A stretch of DNA of 64,000 nucleotides from Duganella flavida (GCF_009857445.1 NZ_WWCN01000001.1:310001-374000); one strand, 5' to 3'; shown: positions 9,111 through 18,531, counted from the first letter of the stretch. The notes: generated by a model not told the origin, from the sequence alone. A program made the numbers and translations.

Positions 9111-9650
9111 TTAGTTCCTGAACGGGAATTTGAAGGCGGCGAGCAGAGCTTTCGCTTCGTCGTCGGTCTTAGCGGTAGTGGTGATCGAAATGTTCATACC
9201 ACGCAGCGCATCGATCTTGTCGTACTCGATCTCAGGGAAGATGATCTGCTCTTTCACACCGATGTTGTAATTGCCACGACCATCAAAGGCCTTGCCATTC
9301 ACACCGCGGAAGTCACGCACACGTGGCAGGGCCACGGTGATGAAGCGGTCGAGGAACTCGTACATACGAGCGCCACGCAGGGTCACCATGGTGCCGATTG
9401 GATAGCCTTCGCGGATTTTGAAACCAGCGATTGCTTTACGGGCCTTGGTGGTCACTGGCTTTTGGCCGGCGATCTTGGTCAGGTCGCCAACAGCGTGCTC
9501 GAGCACTTTCTTGTCAGCGATGGCCTCACCCACACCCATGTTCAGGGTGATCTTGGTCAGACGCGGAACTTCCATCACCGACTTGTAACCGAATTTTTCG
9601 GTCAGGTCAGCGACGACTTTTTCTTTATAGAATTCTTGGAGACGTGCCAT
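9111..9650 (-). CDS. rplE: 50S ribosomal protein L5 (uL5)
   Basis: 179 residues. It binds 5S rRNA and forms an inter-subunit bridge with S13. Recognised from '[20 protein letters not shown]', '[20 protein letters not shown]' and '[20 protein letters not shown]'. It follows rplX by 6 bp in the conserved rplN-rplX-rplE-rpsN order. Confidence 0.98.
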   Translation of the reverse strand: MARLQEFYKEKVVADLTEKFGYKSVMEVPRLTKITLNMGVGEAIADKKVLEHAVGDLTKIAGQKPVTTKARKAIAGFKIREGYPIGTMVTLRGARMYEFLDRFITVALPRVRDFRGVNGKAFDGRGNYNIGVKEQIIFPEIEYDKIDALRGMNISITTTAKTDDEAKALLAAFKFPFRN

Positions 9651-9656
9651 GATTTC

Positions 9657-9971
9657 TTAAGCCTTCACTACTTCGCCGGACGATTTAAAGACGCGGACTT
9701 TTTTGCCGTCAACATCTTTGAAACCAACACGGTCTGCCTTGCCAGTCGCTGCATTGAACAATGCAACGTTGGACACGTGAATCGGCATAGTCTTGTCGAC
9801 GATACCACCTTGAACGCCAGTCATTGGGTTAGGCTTGGTCGCTTTTTTAGCGACGTTAACACCTTCAACCACAACGTGCTCTGCGTCTACACGACGCGAA
9901 ACTACGCCACGTTTGCCCTTGTCTTTACCGGCCAGAACGATGACTTCGTCGTTTTTACGAATCTTATCCAT
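9657..9971 (-). CDS. rplX: 50S ribosomal protein L24 (uL24)
   Basis: 104 residues. It is an assembly initiator that binds 23S rRNA. The KOW motif is visible in '[20 protein letters not shown]', followed by '[15 protein letters not shown]' and '[19 protein letters not shown]'. It lies 10 bp after rplN. Confidence 0.97.
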   Translation of the reverse strand: MDKIRKNDEVIVLAGKDKGKRGVVSRRVDAEHVVVEGVNVAKKATKPNPMTGVQGGIVDKTMPIHVSNVALFNAATGKADRVGFKDVDGKKVRVFKSSGEVVKA

Positions 9972-9981
9972 TGCTGACTCC

Positions 9982-10350
9982 TTACAGAACTTCAGGTGCC
10001 AGGGACACGATCTTCATGAACTTTTCAGTGCGCAATTCGCGCGTCACTGGTCCGAAGATACGGGTACCGATCGGTTCCAGCTTGGCGTTCAACAGAACGG
10101 CGGCATTGCCGTCGAACTTCACCAGGGAACCGTCTTGGCGGCGTACACCTTTTGCGGTGCGCACTACCACGGCGTTATAAATTTCACCTTTTTTGACACG
10201 GCCACGTGGCGCAGCAACCTTAACGGTTACTTTGATCACGTCGCCAATGCCAGCATAACGGCGCTTGGAGCCGCCCAATACCTTGATGCACATGACTTCC
10301 TTGGCACCGGTATTGTCGGCCACTTCGAGCCGGCTTTCAGTTTGAATCAT
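9982..10350 (-). CDS. rplN: 50S ribosomal protein L14 (uL14)
   Basis: 122 residues, the invariant L14 length. '[20 protein letters not shown]', '[20 protein letters not shown]' and the end '[15 protein letters not shown]'-like tail ([15 protein letters not shown]) identify it. It is the first gene of the spc operon. A 265-bp gap with two hairpins and a promoter-like site separates it from rpsQ, so spc transcription probably restarts here. Confidence 0.98.
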   Translation of the reverse strand: MIQTESRLEVADNTGAKEVMCIKVLGGSKRRYAGIGDVIKVTVKVAAPRGRVKKGEIYNAVVVRTAKGVRRQDGSLVKFDGNAAVLLNAKLEPIGTRIFGPVTRELRTEKFMKIVSLAPEVL

Positions 10351-10533
10351 AGTATTCTCTTTCCCAACTTAAGCCGAAGAATCCACACAATGCGGACCTG
10401 CGGTCAGTCTTGGTCCCGCCAGTATGCTCAAGCAGAGCGCACTGTTTGGGTGCTTGACCTTCGTACTGCACTGACCGCACGGTTCAGCGTCTGTGGCCAG
10501 ACACTTTGCGGCGTTACATGAACGAAGCCCGCA

Positions 10534-10562
10534 AGTATTACATACCTTTTGCGGGCTTGCAA
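10534..10562 (-). promoter_or_regulatory. Probable spc operon promoter upstream of rplN
   Basis: On the minus strand TTGCAA (10557-10562) lies 17 nt from AATACT (10534-10539), which carries an upstream TG as in extended -10 promoters. An inverted repeat, AAGCCCGCAA/TTGCGGGCTT (about 10527-10558), spans both elements. It starts after the rpsQ-side terminator and about 180 bp before rplN. The remainder of the gap to 10351 shows no further gene. Confidence 0.5.
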
Positions 10563-10579
10563 GAACTAATTGAAAATCG

Positions 10580-10605
10580 CCGCCCCAACCACAGTTGGGG
10601 CGGCG
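10580..10605 (-). terminator. S10 operon terminator after rpsQ
   Basis: The perfect GC-rich stem GCCGCCCCAAC/GTTGGGGCGGC has a 4-nt loop and lies about 10 bp after the rpsQ stop. On the minus strand it is followed by GATTTTCAATT. It marks the S10/spc boundary. Confidence 0.75.
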
Positions 10606-10615
10606 CTGACTTCAA

Positions 10616-10882
10616 TTAAACGATTTGTGCGGCTTGCACCACACGAGTCACGGTCCATGCCTTCGTTTTGGAGATCGGACGACCTTCCACGATTTCCACC
10701 GTGTCACCGGCTTTCACCTGGTTGGTCTCGTCGTGCGCGTGGTACTTGGCGCTACGAACGATGATCTTGCCATACAGAGGGTGTTTCACGTGACGTTCGA
10801 TCAGCACGGTGACGGTTTTGTCCATCTTGTCGGACACAACTTTACCGATCAGCGTACGCTTCAGCTTTACTTGCTCGGTCAT
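10616..10882 (-). CDS. rpsQ: 30S ribosomal protein S17 (uS17)
   Basis: 88 residues with the OB-fold sequence '[20 protein letters not shown]', '[20 protein letters not shown]' and '[19 protein letters not shown]'. It binds 16S rRNA helix 11. Its ATG overlaps the rpmC stop (ATGA at 10879-10882), which implies translational coupling. It is the last gene of the S10 operon. Confidence 0.98.
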   Translation of the reverse strand: MTEQVKLKRTLIGKVVSDKMDKTVTVLIERHVKHPLYGKIIVRSAKYHAHDETNQVKAGDTVEIVEGRPISKTKAWTVTRVVQAAQIV

Positions 10883-11070
10883 TTTGCTTCCTTCGTGTTC
10901 AATACCGTTTTTACGCGTGCGATATCGCGACGTACCTTTTTGAGCTGCGAAGTATTGCTCAGCTGTTGCGTAGCGGTTTGCATACGCAGGCCGAATTGTG
11001 CCTTCAACAGGTCATTCAGCTCTTTTTGCAGAGCTACCTGGTCTTTGCCGCGGAGTTCAGATGCTTTCAT
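10879..11070 (-). CDS. rpmC: 50S ribosomal protein L29 (uL29)
   Basis: 63 residues, the all-helical L29 at the tunnel exit that docks trigger factor and SRP. '[20 protein letters not shown]', '[19 protein letters not shown]' and '[19 protein letters not shown]' are typical. It lies 12 bp after rplP and overlaps rpsQ by 4 nt. Confidence 0.98.
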   Translation of the reverse strand: MKASELRGKDQVALQKELNDLLKAQFGLRMQTATQQLSNTSQLKKVRRDIARVKTVLNTKEAK

Positions 11071-11082
11071 ATTTCACTCCTG

Positions 11083-11502
11083 TTATTGACCAACTTGACG
11101 AACCACGAACGTGGTTGCCAGTGGCAGTTTGGCAGCGGCCAGGCGGAATGCTTCGCGCGCCAGTTCTTCGCCTACGCCGTCCATCTCGTACAGGACTTTG
11201 CCTGGGCGGATTTCAGCGACGTAGTACTCTGGATTACCTTTACCGTTACCCATACGGACTTCAGCTGGCTTGTTCGAGATCGGTTTGTCTGGGAAGACAC
11301 GGATCCAGATACGGCCACCACGTTTGATGTGACGGGTCATGGCACGACGCGCTGCTTCGATTTGACGGGCAGTGATACGGCCACGAGCCACGGCCTTCAG
11401 ACCGAACTCGCCAAACGACACGTTGGTGCCGGTGGTGTGCGAAATGCCGGTGTTACGGCCTTTCTGCTCTTTACGATACTTTCTGCGTGCTGGTTGCAGC
11501 AT
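11083..11502 (-). CDS. rplP: 50S ribosomal protein L16 (uL16)
   Basis: 139 residues. L16 shapes the A-site region of the large subunit. The N-terminus '[20 protein letters not shown]' and the conserved '[20 protein letters not shown]' and '[20 protein letters not shown]' are diagnostic. It is 2 bp from the rpsC stop. Confidence 0.98.
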   Translation of the reverse strand: MLQPARRKYRKEQKGRNTGISHTTGTNVSFGEFGLKAVARGRITARQIEAARRAMTRHIKRGGRIWIRVFPDKPISNKPAEVRMGNGKGNPEYYVAEIRPGKVLYEMDGVGEELAREAFRLAAAKLPLATTFVVRQVGQ

Positions 11503-11504
11503 GA

Positions 11505-12284
11505 TTATTCTCCTGCTTTCTCGGCTGGCTTAGCAGCGCGGCGGGCGCCACCAGCACCGGCTGGGCGTGGGCGGCCAGCTGGCTTGCCGTCTTCACGACG
11601 TGGGCCACGTGGCTTTTTCTCGTCTGGCGGGGTATCGATCACTGGAGCGTCGCCGTTAGGAGCGCGATCGCCTTTGTAGACCCATACCTTAACGCCGATG
11701 ATGCCGTAGGTGGTCGAAGCTTCCGAAGTGCCGTAGTCGATGTCAGCGCGCAGGGTGTGCAGTGGCACACGGCCTTCGCGATACCATTCGGTACGGGCGA
11801 TTTCGATGCCGTTCAGACGACCCGACGACATGATCTTGATGCCCAGGGCGCCCAGGCGCATCGCGTTCTGCATCGCGCGTTTCATCGCACGACGGAACAT
11901 GATACGTTTTTCGAGCTGCTGAGCGATCGAGTCAGCGATCAGCTGCGAATCGATTTCTGGCTTGCGGATTTCTTCGATGTTCACGTGCACCGGCACGCCC
12001 ATGATCTTGGCCAGCGCCGACTTCAGTACTTCGATGTCTTCGCCTTTTTTGCCGATCACCACACCTGGACGCGAGCTGTAGATGGTGAAGCGTGCGTTCT
12101 TAGCTGGGCGCTCGATAACGATGCGGCCAACCGAAGCGTTCTTCAGCTTAGCTTTCAGGTAGGTACGTGCTTTCAAGTCTTCGTTCAGCATGTCGGCAAA
12201 GTTACCATTGCCAGCGTACCAACGCGAAGCCCAGTTACGGGTTACCGCCAGGCGGAAACCAGTTGGATGAATTTTCTGACCCAT
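11505..12284 (-). CDS. rpsC: 30S ribosomal protein S3 (uS3) with a long basic C-terminal tail
   Basis: 259 residues. It acts at the mRNA entry tunnel as part of the helicase ring with S4 and S5. It starts '[20 protein letters not shown]'. The KH domain shows '[20 protein letters not shown]' and the S3 C-domain '[20 protein letters not shown]'. After about residue 210 a Pro/Arg/Ala-rich low-complexity tail ([19 protein letters not shown]..) extends beyond the E. coli protein length of 233. Such tails occur in other betaproteobacteria and are probably flexible. Confidence 0.98.
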   Translation of the reverse strand: MGQKIHPTGFRLAVTRNWASRWYAGNGNFADMLNEDLKARTYLKAKLKNASVGRIVIERPAKNARFTIYSSRPGVVIGKKGEDIEVLKSALAKIMGVPVHVNIEEIRKPEIDSQLIADSIAQQLEKRIMFRRAMKRAMQNAMRLGALGIKIMSSGRLNGIEIARTEWYREGRVPLHTLRADIDYGTSEASTTYGIIGVKVWVYKGDRAPNGDAPVIDTPPDEKKPRGPRREDGKPAGRPRPAGAGGARRAAKPAEKAGE

Positions 12285-12293
12285 CTTGGCTCC

Positions 12294-12623
12294 TTAGTTG
12301 CCGACGGTCACATAAATGTGACACGATTGTTTCGAAATACGATCGCCACGACCTTTTGCACGCGCGGTGAAGCGCTTCAGGATCGGGCCCTTTTCAACGT
12401 AGATCGTTTTCACGAACAATTCGTCGATGTCAGCGCCATCGTTGTGCTCAGCGTTGGCGATTGCCGACTCGAGCACTTTCTTGATGATGGTGGCGCCTTT
12501 TTTCGGGCTGAATTGCAGAATGTTGAGTGCTGCGTCAACTTTCTTGCCACGGATCAGGTCAGCAACCAGACGGCCCTTTTGGTCCGACAGGCGCACGCCT
12601 TTGAGGATAGCTTTGGTTTCCAT
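12294..12623 (-). CDS. rplV: 50S ribosomal protein L22 (uL22)
   Basis: 109 residues. Its long beta-hairpin lines the nascent-peptide tunnel and is where macrolide-resistance mutations arise. '[20 protein letters not shown]', '[20 protein letters not shown]' and '[20 protein letters not shown]' identify it. Start and rpsS stop overlap by one base (TAATG). Confidence 0.98.
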   Translation of the reverse strand: METKAILKGVRLSDQKGRLVADLIRGKKVDAALNILQFSPKKGATIIKKVLESAIANAEHNDGADIDELFVKTIYVEKGPILKRFTARAKGRGDRISKQSCHIYVTVGN

Positions 12624-12898
12624 TATTTCTTCGCCTTCTTGTCAGCGGCATGGCCTTTGAACGTGCGGGTCAGCGCGAATTCGCCGAGCTTGTGACCTAC
12701 CATGTTCTCGGAAACGTACACTGGCACGTGCAGCTTGCCGTTGTGAACAGCGATCGTCAGGCCGATGAAGTCAGGCATGATGGTCGAGCGACGGGACCAG
12801 GTTTTGATAGGCTTTTTGTCTTTGGTCGCTTGCGCGGCTTCGACTTTTTTCACCAGGTGGGCGTCACAGAACGGCCCTTTTTTCAATGAACGAGTCAT
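12623..12898 (-). CDS. rpsS: 30S ribosomal protein S19 (uS19)
   Basis: 91 residues. Head protein that pairs with S13. '[20 protein letters not shown]', '[20 protein letters not shown]' and '[20 protein letters not shown]' match the family across its length. It follows rplB by 9 bp and overlaps rplV by one base. Confidence 0.98.
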   Translation of the reverse strand: MTRSLKKGPFCDAHLVKKVEAAQATKDKKPIKTWSRRSTIMPDFIGLTIAVHNGKLHVPVYVSENMVGHKLGEFALTRTFKGHAADKKAKK

Positions 12899-12907
12899 GA
12901 TTTATCC

Positions 12908-13738
12908 TTATTTCTTGCCGCGGCGCGAGACGATCATCGAAGAAGTACGCTTGTTGCTGCGAGTCTTCTTACCCTTGGTCTGTTGGCCCCATGGCGAAAC
13001 AGGGTGACGACCAGCTGCGGTTTTACCTTCACCACCACCGTGCGGGTGATCGACCGGGTTCATGACCACACCGCGAACGGTAGGACGAACACCGCGCCAA
13101 CGCATCGCACCAGCTTTACCGATCTTACGCAGGCTGTGTTCGGCATTGCCGACTTCACCCACGGTAGCACGGCACTCGATGTGCACGCGACGTACTTCAC
13201 CCGAGCGCAGACGCACTTGAGCGTAGGTACCTTCACGGGCCATCAGCACGACGCCAGCGCCGGCGGTACGGGCCATTTGGGCACCTTTACCTGGCAGCAT
13301 TTCAACGCAGTTCATGATGGTGCCGACTGGGATGTTACGGATCGGCAGGCAGTTACCCGACTTGATCGGTGCTTCCGAACCGGTCATCACCGCGTCGCCA
13401 ACAGCCATGCCTTTGGTGGCGATGATGTAGCTACGGGCGCCGTCGGCGTAGCACAGCAGAGCGATGTGCGCCGTGCGGTTTGGATCGTATTCAATACGTT
13501 CCACTTTCGCTGGAATGCCATCTTTGCTGTTGCGCTTGAAGTCGATCACGCGGTAGTGCTGCTTGTGACCACCACCGATGTGACGGGTGGTGATGTGGCC
13601 GTTGTTGTTACGGCCAGCAGTTTTCGATTTTTTCTCAACCAGTGCTGCGAACGGACGGCCCTTGAACAGGTCCGAGTTCACAACTTTCACCATGCCACGA
13701 CGGCCTGGGGAGGTTGGCTTCATCTTAACGAGTGCCAT
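12908..13738 (-). CDS. rplB: 50S ribosomal protein L2 (uL2)
   Basis: 276 residues. It is needed for subunit joining and peptidyl-transferase activity. Motifs include '[20 protein letters not shown]', '[20 protein letters not shown]' and the highly conserved '[20 protein letters not shown]', which contains the functionally critical His. The C-terminal basic tail is normal. The start shares a base with the rplW stop. Confidence 0.99.
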   Translation of the reverse strand: MALVKMKPTSPGRRGMVKVVNSDLFKGRPFAALVEKKSKTAGRNNNGHITTRHIGGGHKQHYRVIDFKRNSKDGIPAKVERIEYDPNRTAHIALLCYADGARSYIIATKGMAVGDAVMTGSEAPIKSGNCLPIRNIPVGTIMNCVEMLPGKGAQMARTAGAGVVLMAREGTYAQVRLRSGEVRRVHIECRATVGEVGNAEHSLRKIGKAGAMRWRGVRPTVRGVVMNPVDHPHGGGEGKTAAGRHPVSPWGQQTKGKKTRSNKRTSSMIVSRRGKK

Positions 13739-14052
13739 TATTTAGCCTCCTCGGTGAAATTGATTTCCTGGCCTGGTTTTAGGCACACGAAAGCACGCTT
13801 GGTGTGGTTGCGGCGGCCGATGTGGGCGCCCGAACGCTTTTGCTTGCCTTCGCGGTTCACGGTTTGCACCGATGCCACTTCGACTTTGAACAGCAGTTCG
13901 ACGGCAGCCTTGATCTCTGGCTTGGTCGCGTCGGTGGTAACACGGAACACGATCTGCTCGTTCTTTTCCGCGACCATGGTGGCCTTTTCGGAAATCACTG
14001 GAGCAACCAGTACTTTCAGCAGGCGTTCTTCGCTAAATTTCAATGCGCTCAT
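13738..14052 (-). CDS. rplW: 50S ribosomal protein L23 (uL23)
   Basis: 104 residues. It is the tunnel-exit docking site for trigger factor and SRP. '[20 protein letters not shown]' and '[20 protein letters not shown]' followed by '[20 protein letters not shown]' are typical. It overlaps rplD by 4 nt (ATGA) and rplB by 1 nt, a sign of strong translational coupling. Confidence 0.98.
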   Translation of the reverse strand: MSALKFSEERLLKVLVAPVISEKATMVAEKNEQIVFRVTTDATKPEIKAAVELLFKVEVASVQTVNREGKQKRSGAHIGRRNHTKRAFVCLKPGQEINFTEEAK

Positions 14053-14669
14053 GCCAGCATCTCCTCAATCTTAGCCAGCGCAGCCTTGGTCACCAGGATC
14101 TTTTTGTAGAAGACCAGCGACATTGGATCAGCGTGACGTGGCTCAACAACCAGCACGTTCGGCAGGTTGCGGGAAGCCAGTTCCAGGTTTTCGTTCGCGG
14201 TGTCGGTGATGATCAGCACGGAGTCGAAGCCCAGGCCGGTCAGCTTTTGCGACAGCAGCTTGGTTTTTGGTGCTTCGATCGACAGATCTTCGATCACGAC
14301 CAGGCGGTCTTCACGGGCCAGTTGCGACAGGATCGAGCACACGCCAGCGCGGTACATCTTCTTGTTCACTTTGTGGGTGAAGTTCTCGTCAGGCGAGTTC
14401 GGGAAGATGCGACCACCGCCGCGCCACAGTGGCGACGACGACATACCAGCACGCGCACGGCCGGTACCTTTTTGGCGCCATGGCTTTTTGGTCGTGTGGT
14501 GGACTTCTTCACGGTCTTTTTGTTTACGGTTGCCGCTGCGAGCATTGGCTTGGTAAGCAACGACGATCTGGTGGATCAGGGCTTCGTTGTAGTCACGGCC
14601 GAAGACGGTATCGGCGGCAGCTACGTTAGAGGCGGCTTGACCTTGAGCGTTCAAGAGCTTGAGTTCCAT
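14049..14669 (-). CDS. rplD: 50S ribosomal protein L4 (uL4)
   Basis: 206 residues. It is an assembly initiator, and in E. coli it is the repressor of its own S10 operon at the leader before rpsJ. The sequence shows '[20 protein letters not shown]', the tunnel loop '[20 protein letters not shown]' and '[20 protein letters not shown]'. Because rpsJ is not next to rplC here, any L4 feedback would have to act at the leader before rplC. Confidence 0.98.
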   Translation of the reverse strand: MELKLLNAQGQAASNVAAADTVFGRDYNEALIHQIVVAYQANARSGNRKQKDREEVHHTTKKPWRQKGTGRARAGMSSSPLWRGGGRIFPNSPDENFTHKVNKKMYRAGVCSILSQLAREDRLVVIEDLSIEAPKTKLLSQKLTGLGFDSVLIITDTANENLELASRNLPNVLVVEPRHADPMSLVFYKKILVTKAALAKIEEMLA

Positions 14670-14672
14670 CGT

Positions 14673-15329
14673 TTAAGCTCCCTTCTTTGCTTTAACTTTG
14701 ACAGCAGGCGAAACCACTACCTGGCCGTTTTTGGCGCCAGGGATCGCACCTTTGACCAGCAGCAGCTGACGGTCGGCGTCGATACGGGCGATTTCGAGGT
14801 TCTGCACGGTGCAGGTGACGTCACCCATGTGACCGGTCATGCGTTTACCAGGGAATACGCGGCCTGGATCTTGCGCCATACCAATCGAACCTGGAACGTT
14901 GTGCGAACGCGAGTTACCGTGGGTAGCACGGCCCGAAGCAAAGTTGTGACGCTTGATGGTACCGGCATAGCCTTTACCAATCGACACACCTTGAACGTCG
15001 ATCTTCTGACCGACTTCGAACAGGGAAACGGCGACAACTTCGCCAGCTTTCAGTTCGGCAGCTTTAGCAGCATCAACGCGGAACTCTTTCAGCAGAGTAC
15101 CAGCTTCAACACCGGCTTTAGCGTGGTGACCAGCAACGGCTTTGGTCACGCGGGAAGCGCGACGTTGACCATATGCGACCTGAACAGCGGAGTAACCATC
15201 CACTTCAGGAGTTTTGATTTGCGCAACACGGTTGTTCGATACGTCAACCACGGTGACTGGGATCGAGTCCCCGTCATCGGTGAAGATGCGCATCATACCA
15301 ACCTTGCGACCGAGGAGGCCAAGGCTCAT
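14673..15329 (-). CDS. rplC: 50S ribosomal protein L3 (uL3)
   Basis: 218 residues from the ATG at 15329, which follows GGAGAAAAA. An in-frame start 18 bp upstream is not supported by a ribosome binding site. '[20 protein letters not shown]' and the conserved core '[20 protein letters not shown]' with '[20 protein letters not shown]' identify it. The Gln of 'GMAQDPG' is the site methylated by PrmB in other bacteria. It is the first gene of the rplC-rpsQ transcription unit here because its usual upstream neighbour rpsJ is 7.9 kb away. Confidence 0.98.
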   Translation of the reverse strand: MSLGLLGRKVGMMRIFTDDGDSIPVTVVDVSNNRVAQIKTPEVDGYSAVQVAYGQRRASRVTKAVAGHHAKAGVEAGTLLKEFRVDAAKAAELKAGEVVAVSLFEVGQKIDVQGVSIGKGYAGTIKRHNFASGRATHGNSRSHNVPGSIGMAQDPGRVFPGKRMTGHMGDVTCTVQNLEIARIDADRQLLLVKGAIPGAKNGQVVVSPAVKVKAKKGA

Positions 15330-15342
15330 TTTTTCTCCAATT

Positions 15343-15454
15343 CCCACCTACGATTGGGCGGGGATATGTTGAACTACAAAATAGTACGGACCAATAAAAA
15401 GACGGAATCCATACCGAAGCCGGCTAGTGTAGCGTGATTTGGGGGTTGACGCAA
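15343..15454 (-). promoter_or_regulatory. Probable promoter and leader of the rplC-led S10 operon
   Basis: On the minus strand TTGCGT (15449-15454), a 17-nt spacer and TACACT (15426-15431) form a sigma-70-like promoter with a good -10. The predicted leader is about 90 nt and contains a stem CCCGCC/GGTGGG (15343-15362, one G-U pair) just ahead of the rplC ribosome binding site. A promoter is needed here because rpsJ is separately terminated upstream. The leader hairpin could take part in feedback control, which is inferred. Confidence 0.5.
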
Positions 15455-15544
15455 CAACTTATTACGGGGTATGTCAACTTCCCGGCGCGGCATGCCGGTG
15501 GGAATTTGTGAGTATTTAGAAGTAAATAATGTTGTATTTTACAT

Positions 15545-15573
15545 AGCTGTCAAATTCACATCTTTTGACAGCT
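15545..15573. promoter_or_regulatory. Perfect 10-bp inverted repeat upstream of the PEP-CTERM gene
   Basis: AGCTGTCAAA and TTTGACAGCT are perfect reverse complements with a 9-bp spacer, 40 bp before the start at 15613. It could be an operator or a leader hairpin. The right arm contains TTGACA, usable as a -35, although no clear -10 follows at the right distance. Confidence 0.45.
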
Positions 15574-15612
15574 CTCATTGCCCTTTTTTTACCTCTCACA
15601 CAAAGGAAAGAC

Positions 15613-16458
15613 ATGAAGCACACCGCTCATGCATGGCTGCTTGGCAGCCTGATTTTCGGCCTACCCTGCCTGAATGCCGCCGCCAAGGTCGACACCTCTG
15701 TCACCCTTACCGGCCTCAAGATCACGGTATCCGATCCGACCCCGAACGACGGCCTGGCCGCCGGCTTCATCGCCAACGCCAGCGGCTCAAGCCAGTATTC
15801 CGTCATCGCCAGCAACGGCCAGACCGCCTCGTACCAGGACAATGGCTCCAGCAGCAGCTATGGCCTGCCGGCGAGCGGCACCAATCTCAGCTCGGCCCTG
15901 TCGCAGTCCATCGCCACCTTCGGCGGCGGCTACCTGGGCGATATTTCGGCGGCAGCCCACACCAGTGACGAGTTCGTCCAGTCCGCCATCCCCTTCGCCG
16001 GCCCCCGTGCCGACGTCAACGCCAGCTACGGTCTGTTCGTCAAGCCGCACACCGTCCTCACGATTACCGGGCTGCTCTCCATGCATGCCAGCTCCACCGA
16101 GGGCGCGCTGCTGCCCAACAACAGCCTGGAAGTGCACTCCGGTCTGGGCTTCTCCGCCAGCCCCATCTTCCCTTATCTCACCCCCGGCATCTCGGAGCTG
16201 TACTACCACAGCGACGCCCTGGATCTGGCGACCGGCCAGGCCTCGGGCAGCCTGAGCAAGGATTGGAGCTATACCTTCACCAATAATTCCGACGTCGGCG
16301 GCACCTTGGAGCTGCAATGGTTCATCCGCTCCGACATCTACCTGAAAACCTCGGTGGTGCCGACCACGCCGGTGCCCGAACCGGATGCCTGGCTGATGTT
16401 CGGCGCCGGCGCGCTGCTGCTGGGCGCGCTGGCCCGCCGCCGCCAGCGCCGCGGCTAA
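15613..16458 (+). CDS. PEP-CTERM sorting-domain protein
   Basis: 281 residues from the ATG at 15613, which follows AAAGGAAAG. The start of the longer open frame at 15565 lacks support. It has a signal peptide (HTAHAWLLGSLIFGLPCLNAAA), a Ser/Gly/Thr-rich beta-type body and a C-terminal PEP-CTERM tripartite signal: 'VPEPDAWLMFGAGALLLGAL' followed by a basic ARRRQRRG tail. In this family the signal is cut by an exosortase and the protein is linked to exopolysaccharide or the cell surface. No exosortase is in the window. The substrate and binding partner are unknown. It is convergent with the DUF817 gene. Confidence 0.85.
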   Translation: MKHTAHAWLLGSLIFGLPCLNAAAKVDTSVTLTGLKITVSDPTPNDGLAAGFIANASGSSQYSVIASNGQTASYQDNGSSSSYGLPASGTNLSSALSQSIATFGGGYLGDISAAAHTSDEFVQSAIPFAGPRADVNASYGLFVKPHTVLTITGLLSMHASSTEGALLPNNSLEVHSGLGFSASPIFPYLTPGISELYYHSDALDLATGQASGSLSKDWSYTFTNNSDVGGTLELQWFIRSDIYLKTSVVPTTPVPEPDAWLMFGAGALLLGALARRRQRRG

Positions 16459-16476
16459 GTCAGCGCCGGGCCCGCG

Positions 16477-17322
16477 CTACGCCTCCGGGACGTGGATGCG
16501 GGCCTTGATGTGCTTGAGGTGGCCGACGATGGTGAAGGTCATCACCACCAGCAGGGACCAGGAACTCCACTTGCTGACGTGGACCGCCGACCAGGCGCCC
16601 AGCTGATGGGGATAGCGCCACACGCCCCAGAAAGTGCTGATGTTCTCGGCCAGCCAGATGAAAAAGCCGATCAGTACGAAGGACAGCGCCAGCGGCATGC
16701 GGCGCTCCCGGTCCAGCGGCCGGAACAGCACCGTGGTGCGCGCATACAGCCCCAGCGCGCAGGCCGCCAGGTACCAGCGATAATCACCAATATAGTGATG
16801 GGTGAAGAAATTGGCATAGATGAGGATGGCAATCAGGGCCGCCATCCAGTACGGCGGATGATGGCGTATCCGCAAGTCGAACAAGCGCCAGGCCTGGATG
16901 ATGTAGCTACCCACCGCGGCATACATAAAGCCGGAAAACAGCGGCACGCCAAACAGCTTGGTGTAGGCAAAGTCCGGATAGCTCCACGACTGGATAGGCC
17001 CCGAGGTCTTGAACACCTCCAGCACAAAGCCGACTACGTGAAACAGGCTGACCGCCTTCAATTCGTCCCAGGTTTCCAGCTTGGCCCACACCATCCACGC
17101 CTGTATGCCCAGCGCCACGATCAGCAGCACATCGTAGCGCGGCAGCCCCAGCAGGCCAGCGCGCGGCACCAGGAACACGGCGGCAAAGAACAGCGCGACA
17201 AACAAACAAGCGCGCGCTTCCTTGATGCCGAAATACCAGCATTCCGCAGCAAGGCGGGCCGCACCGCGCAGGCCCGGGCGGGCGGCGGCGTCCAATAAAT
17301 GGTGATCGAGGATGGCAAGCAT
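16477..17322 (-). CDS. DUF817 family integral membrane protein
   Basis: 281 residues with about seven or eight hydrophobic segments. The DUF817/YoaT family sequence is visible in 'FKTSGPIQSWSYPDFAYTKL', 'FGVPLFSGFMYAAVGSYIIQ' and 'ANFFTHHYIGDYRWYLAACA', with His and Tyr residues inside the membrane region. The biochemical function of the family is not established. It is transcribed after a strong terminator that ends the receptor/cupin unit, so it is probably separate from it. No strong ribosome binding site precedes the ATG at 17322. Confidence 0.8.
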   Translation of the reverse strand: MLAILDHHLLDAAARPGLRGAARLAAECWYFGIKEARACLFVALFFAAVFLVPRAGLLGLPRYDVLLIVALGIQAWMVWAKLETWDELKAVSLFHVVGFVLEVFKTSGPIQSWSYPDFAYTKLFGVPLFSGFMYAAVGSYIIQAWRLFDLRIRHHPPYWMAALIAILIYANFFTHHYIGDYRWYLAACALGLYARTTVLFRPLDRERRMPLALSFVLIGFFIWLAENISTFWGVWRYPHQLGAWSAVHVSKWSSWSLLVVMTFTIVGHLKHIKARIHVPEA

Positions 17323-17348
17323 GAGACGTACTCTACCGGTACTGGGGC

Positions 17349-17382
17349 AAAAAAAACAGGCCGCCGGGACGGCGCGGCCTGT
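17349..17382 (-). terminator. Rho-independent terminator after the cupin-like gene
   Basis: The stem ACAGGCCGC/GCGGCCTGT is followed on the minus strand by eight T. It lies about 70 bp after the cupin-like gene stop and just before the DUF817 gene. Confidence 0.85.
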
Positions 17383-17449
17383 GCAAGTGTCGGGGCGGCA
17401 CGACCCGCCCCTCCCCCTCTCAGTACAGCAGAGTCTTTACAGCCGGCTG

Positions 17450-18487
17450 CTAGCGATTGAGCCGGTTCAGCAACTGGGCCCGCAACACGCGCGCAGCTGC
17501 CTCATCGAGCGGCGCCAGCAAGCCGCGTGCAGCTGGCGGCAGATGCGCCGCCTCGCTGCCGTCGCTGTCGAAAATATAGTGGCGGAAGATTTCCTGCCAT
17601 GCTGCGCGCTGCGCCGGCGGCAAGTCGCGCATGGTCATCAGGCCCAGCAGCAAGGCATTGAACGGTGTGTCCATCCATGCCGGCGATTGCCGCCACCAGT
17701 AGTTGATCAGGATGTTGAACGGCTCCAGTCCTTCCACGTGGTGCCACCACATGCTGGGAATGAACACGGCGTCGCCCGCCGCCAGTTCGGCCGACTGCGC
17801 GTGCGCCAGCGCCTCGGCAAAGCGCGGGTAGCGCGCCAGGTCGGGCTGGTGCAAATCGACCATGCTGACCGACTGCCCGGCCGGCGTGACATCGAGCGGT
17901 CCCACATACAGGTTCTGCAATTGCTCCGGCGGGAACAGGGTAAAGCGGCGGCGGCCGGCCGCCACGCAGGCCAGGTTGTCCGGCACGTCGTAGTGGGCCG
18001 GGATGCGGGTGCGGTTGCCGATCCACAGGCTGGCCAGCGGGTCGCGCGCACCAAGATTCAAATCGTTCTCGGCGCGCAGGCCAGGCAGGCAGGTGTCGAT
18101 GGTGGTCGAGCCGACATACAAGGTCGGCGGCGCCGGCGCATCGAGGTAGGCCGCCAGGCTATCGAGCACCTGGTCGAAGCGCACCATCTGGCTGTCGAAA
18201 TTGAAACCGTTCAGGGCATCGTTATAAAAAATGCGGCCGTCGCTGCCCGGCGGGCGATGACTGCCCAGCACGGTCGCACCGCGGTAAAAACGCCGCAAAT
18301 AGGTGTCGGCCGCGCGCGCCGAACGCTGCGCCGCCTGCACCAGCGGCCAGTGCGCCACCAGCCCGCGCAGGACCAGCGGTACCGGCGAGCACAGCACCTC
18401 ATCGGGCAAGGGCTGGCTACCGTCGCCACGCAGCTCGGCGCTGCGCGTGCAATCGATCTCGGCAATAGCGGTGACACTGGCGGACAT
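17450..18487 (-). CDS. Cupin_8/JmjC-like Fe(II)/2-oxoglutarate oxygenase-type protein
   Basis: 345 residues. The family folds as a double-stranded beta-helix that binds Fe(II). The HxD part of the metal site is visible in 'RIPAHYDVPDNLACVAAGRR' followed by 'RFTLFPPEQLQNLYVGPLD', and the distal His in 'SMWWHHVEGLEPFNILINYW'. Relatives near TonB-dependent receptors in Proteobacteria are common, but their substrates are mostly unknown; hydroxylation of a protein or small molecule is inferred. It is 54 bp downstream of the large receptor gene across a terminator-like hairpin, so it is probably part of the same ROK-controlled unit. Confidence 0.8.
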   Translation of the reverse strand: MSASVTAIAEIDCTRSAELRGDGSQPLPDEVLCSPVPLVLRGLVAHWPLVQAAQRSARAADTYLRRFYRGATVLGSHRPPGSDGRIFYNDALNGFNFDSQMVRFDQVLDSLAAYLDAPAPPTLYVGSTTIDTCLPGLRAENDLNLGARDPLASLWIGNRTRIPAHYDVPDNLACVAAGRRRFTLFPPEQLQNLYVGPLDVTPAGQSVSMVDLHQPDLARYPRFAEALAHAQSAELAAGDAVFIPSMWWHHVEGLEPFNILINYWWRQSPAWMDTPFNALLLGLMTMRDLPPAQRAAWQEIFRHYIFDSDGSEAAHLPPAARGLLAPLDEAAARVLRAQLLNRLNR

Positions 18488-18499
18488 GAATTCTCTCGG

Positions 18500-18531
18500 A
18501 AAAACAGGCCGCCGCCCAAGGCGACGGCCTG
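18500..18531 (-). terminator. Terminator-like hairpin between receptor and cupin-like gene
   Basis: CAGGCCGCCGCC/GGCGACGGCCTG forms a 12-bp stem with one mismatch and a 3-nt loop, followed on the minus strand by TTTTT. It sits 9 bp after the receptor stop and immediately ahead of the next gene's ribosome binding site. This suggests partial termination that lowers cupin expression relative to the receptor. Confidence 0.6.
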
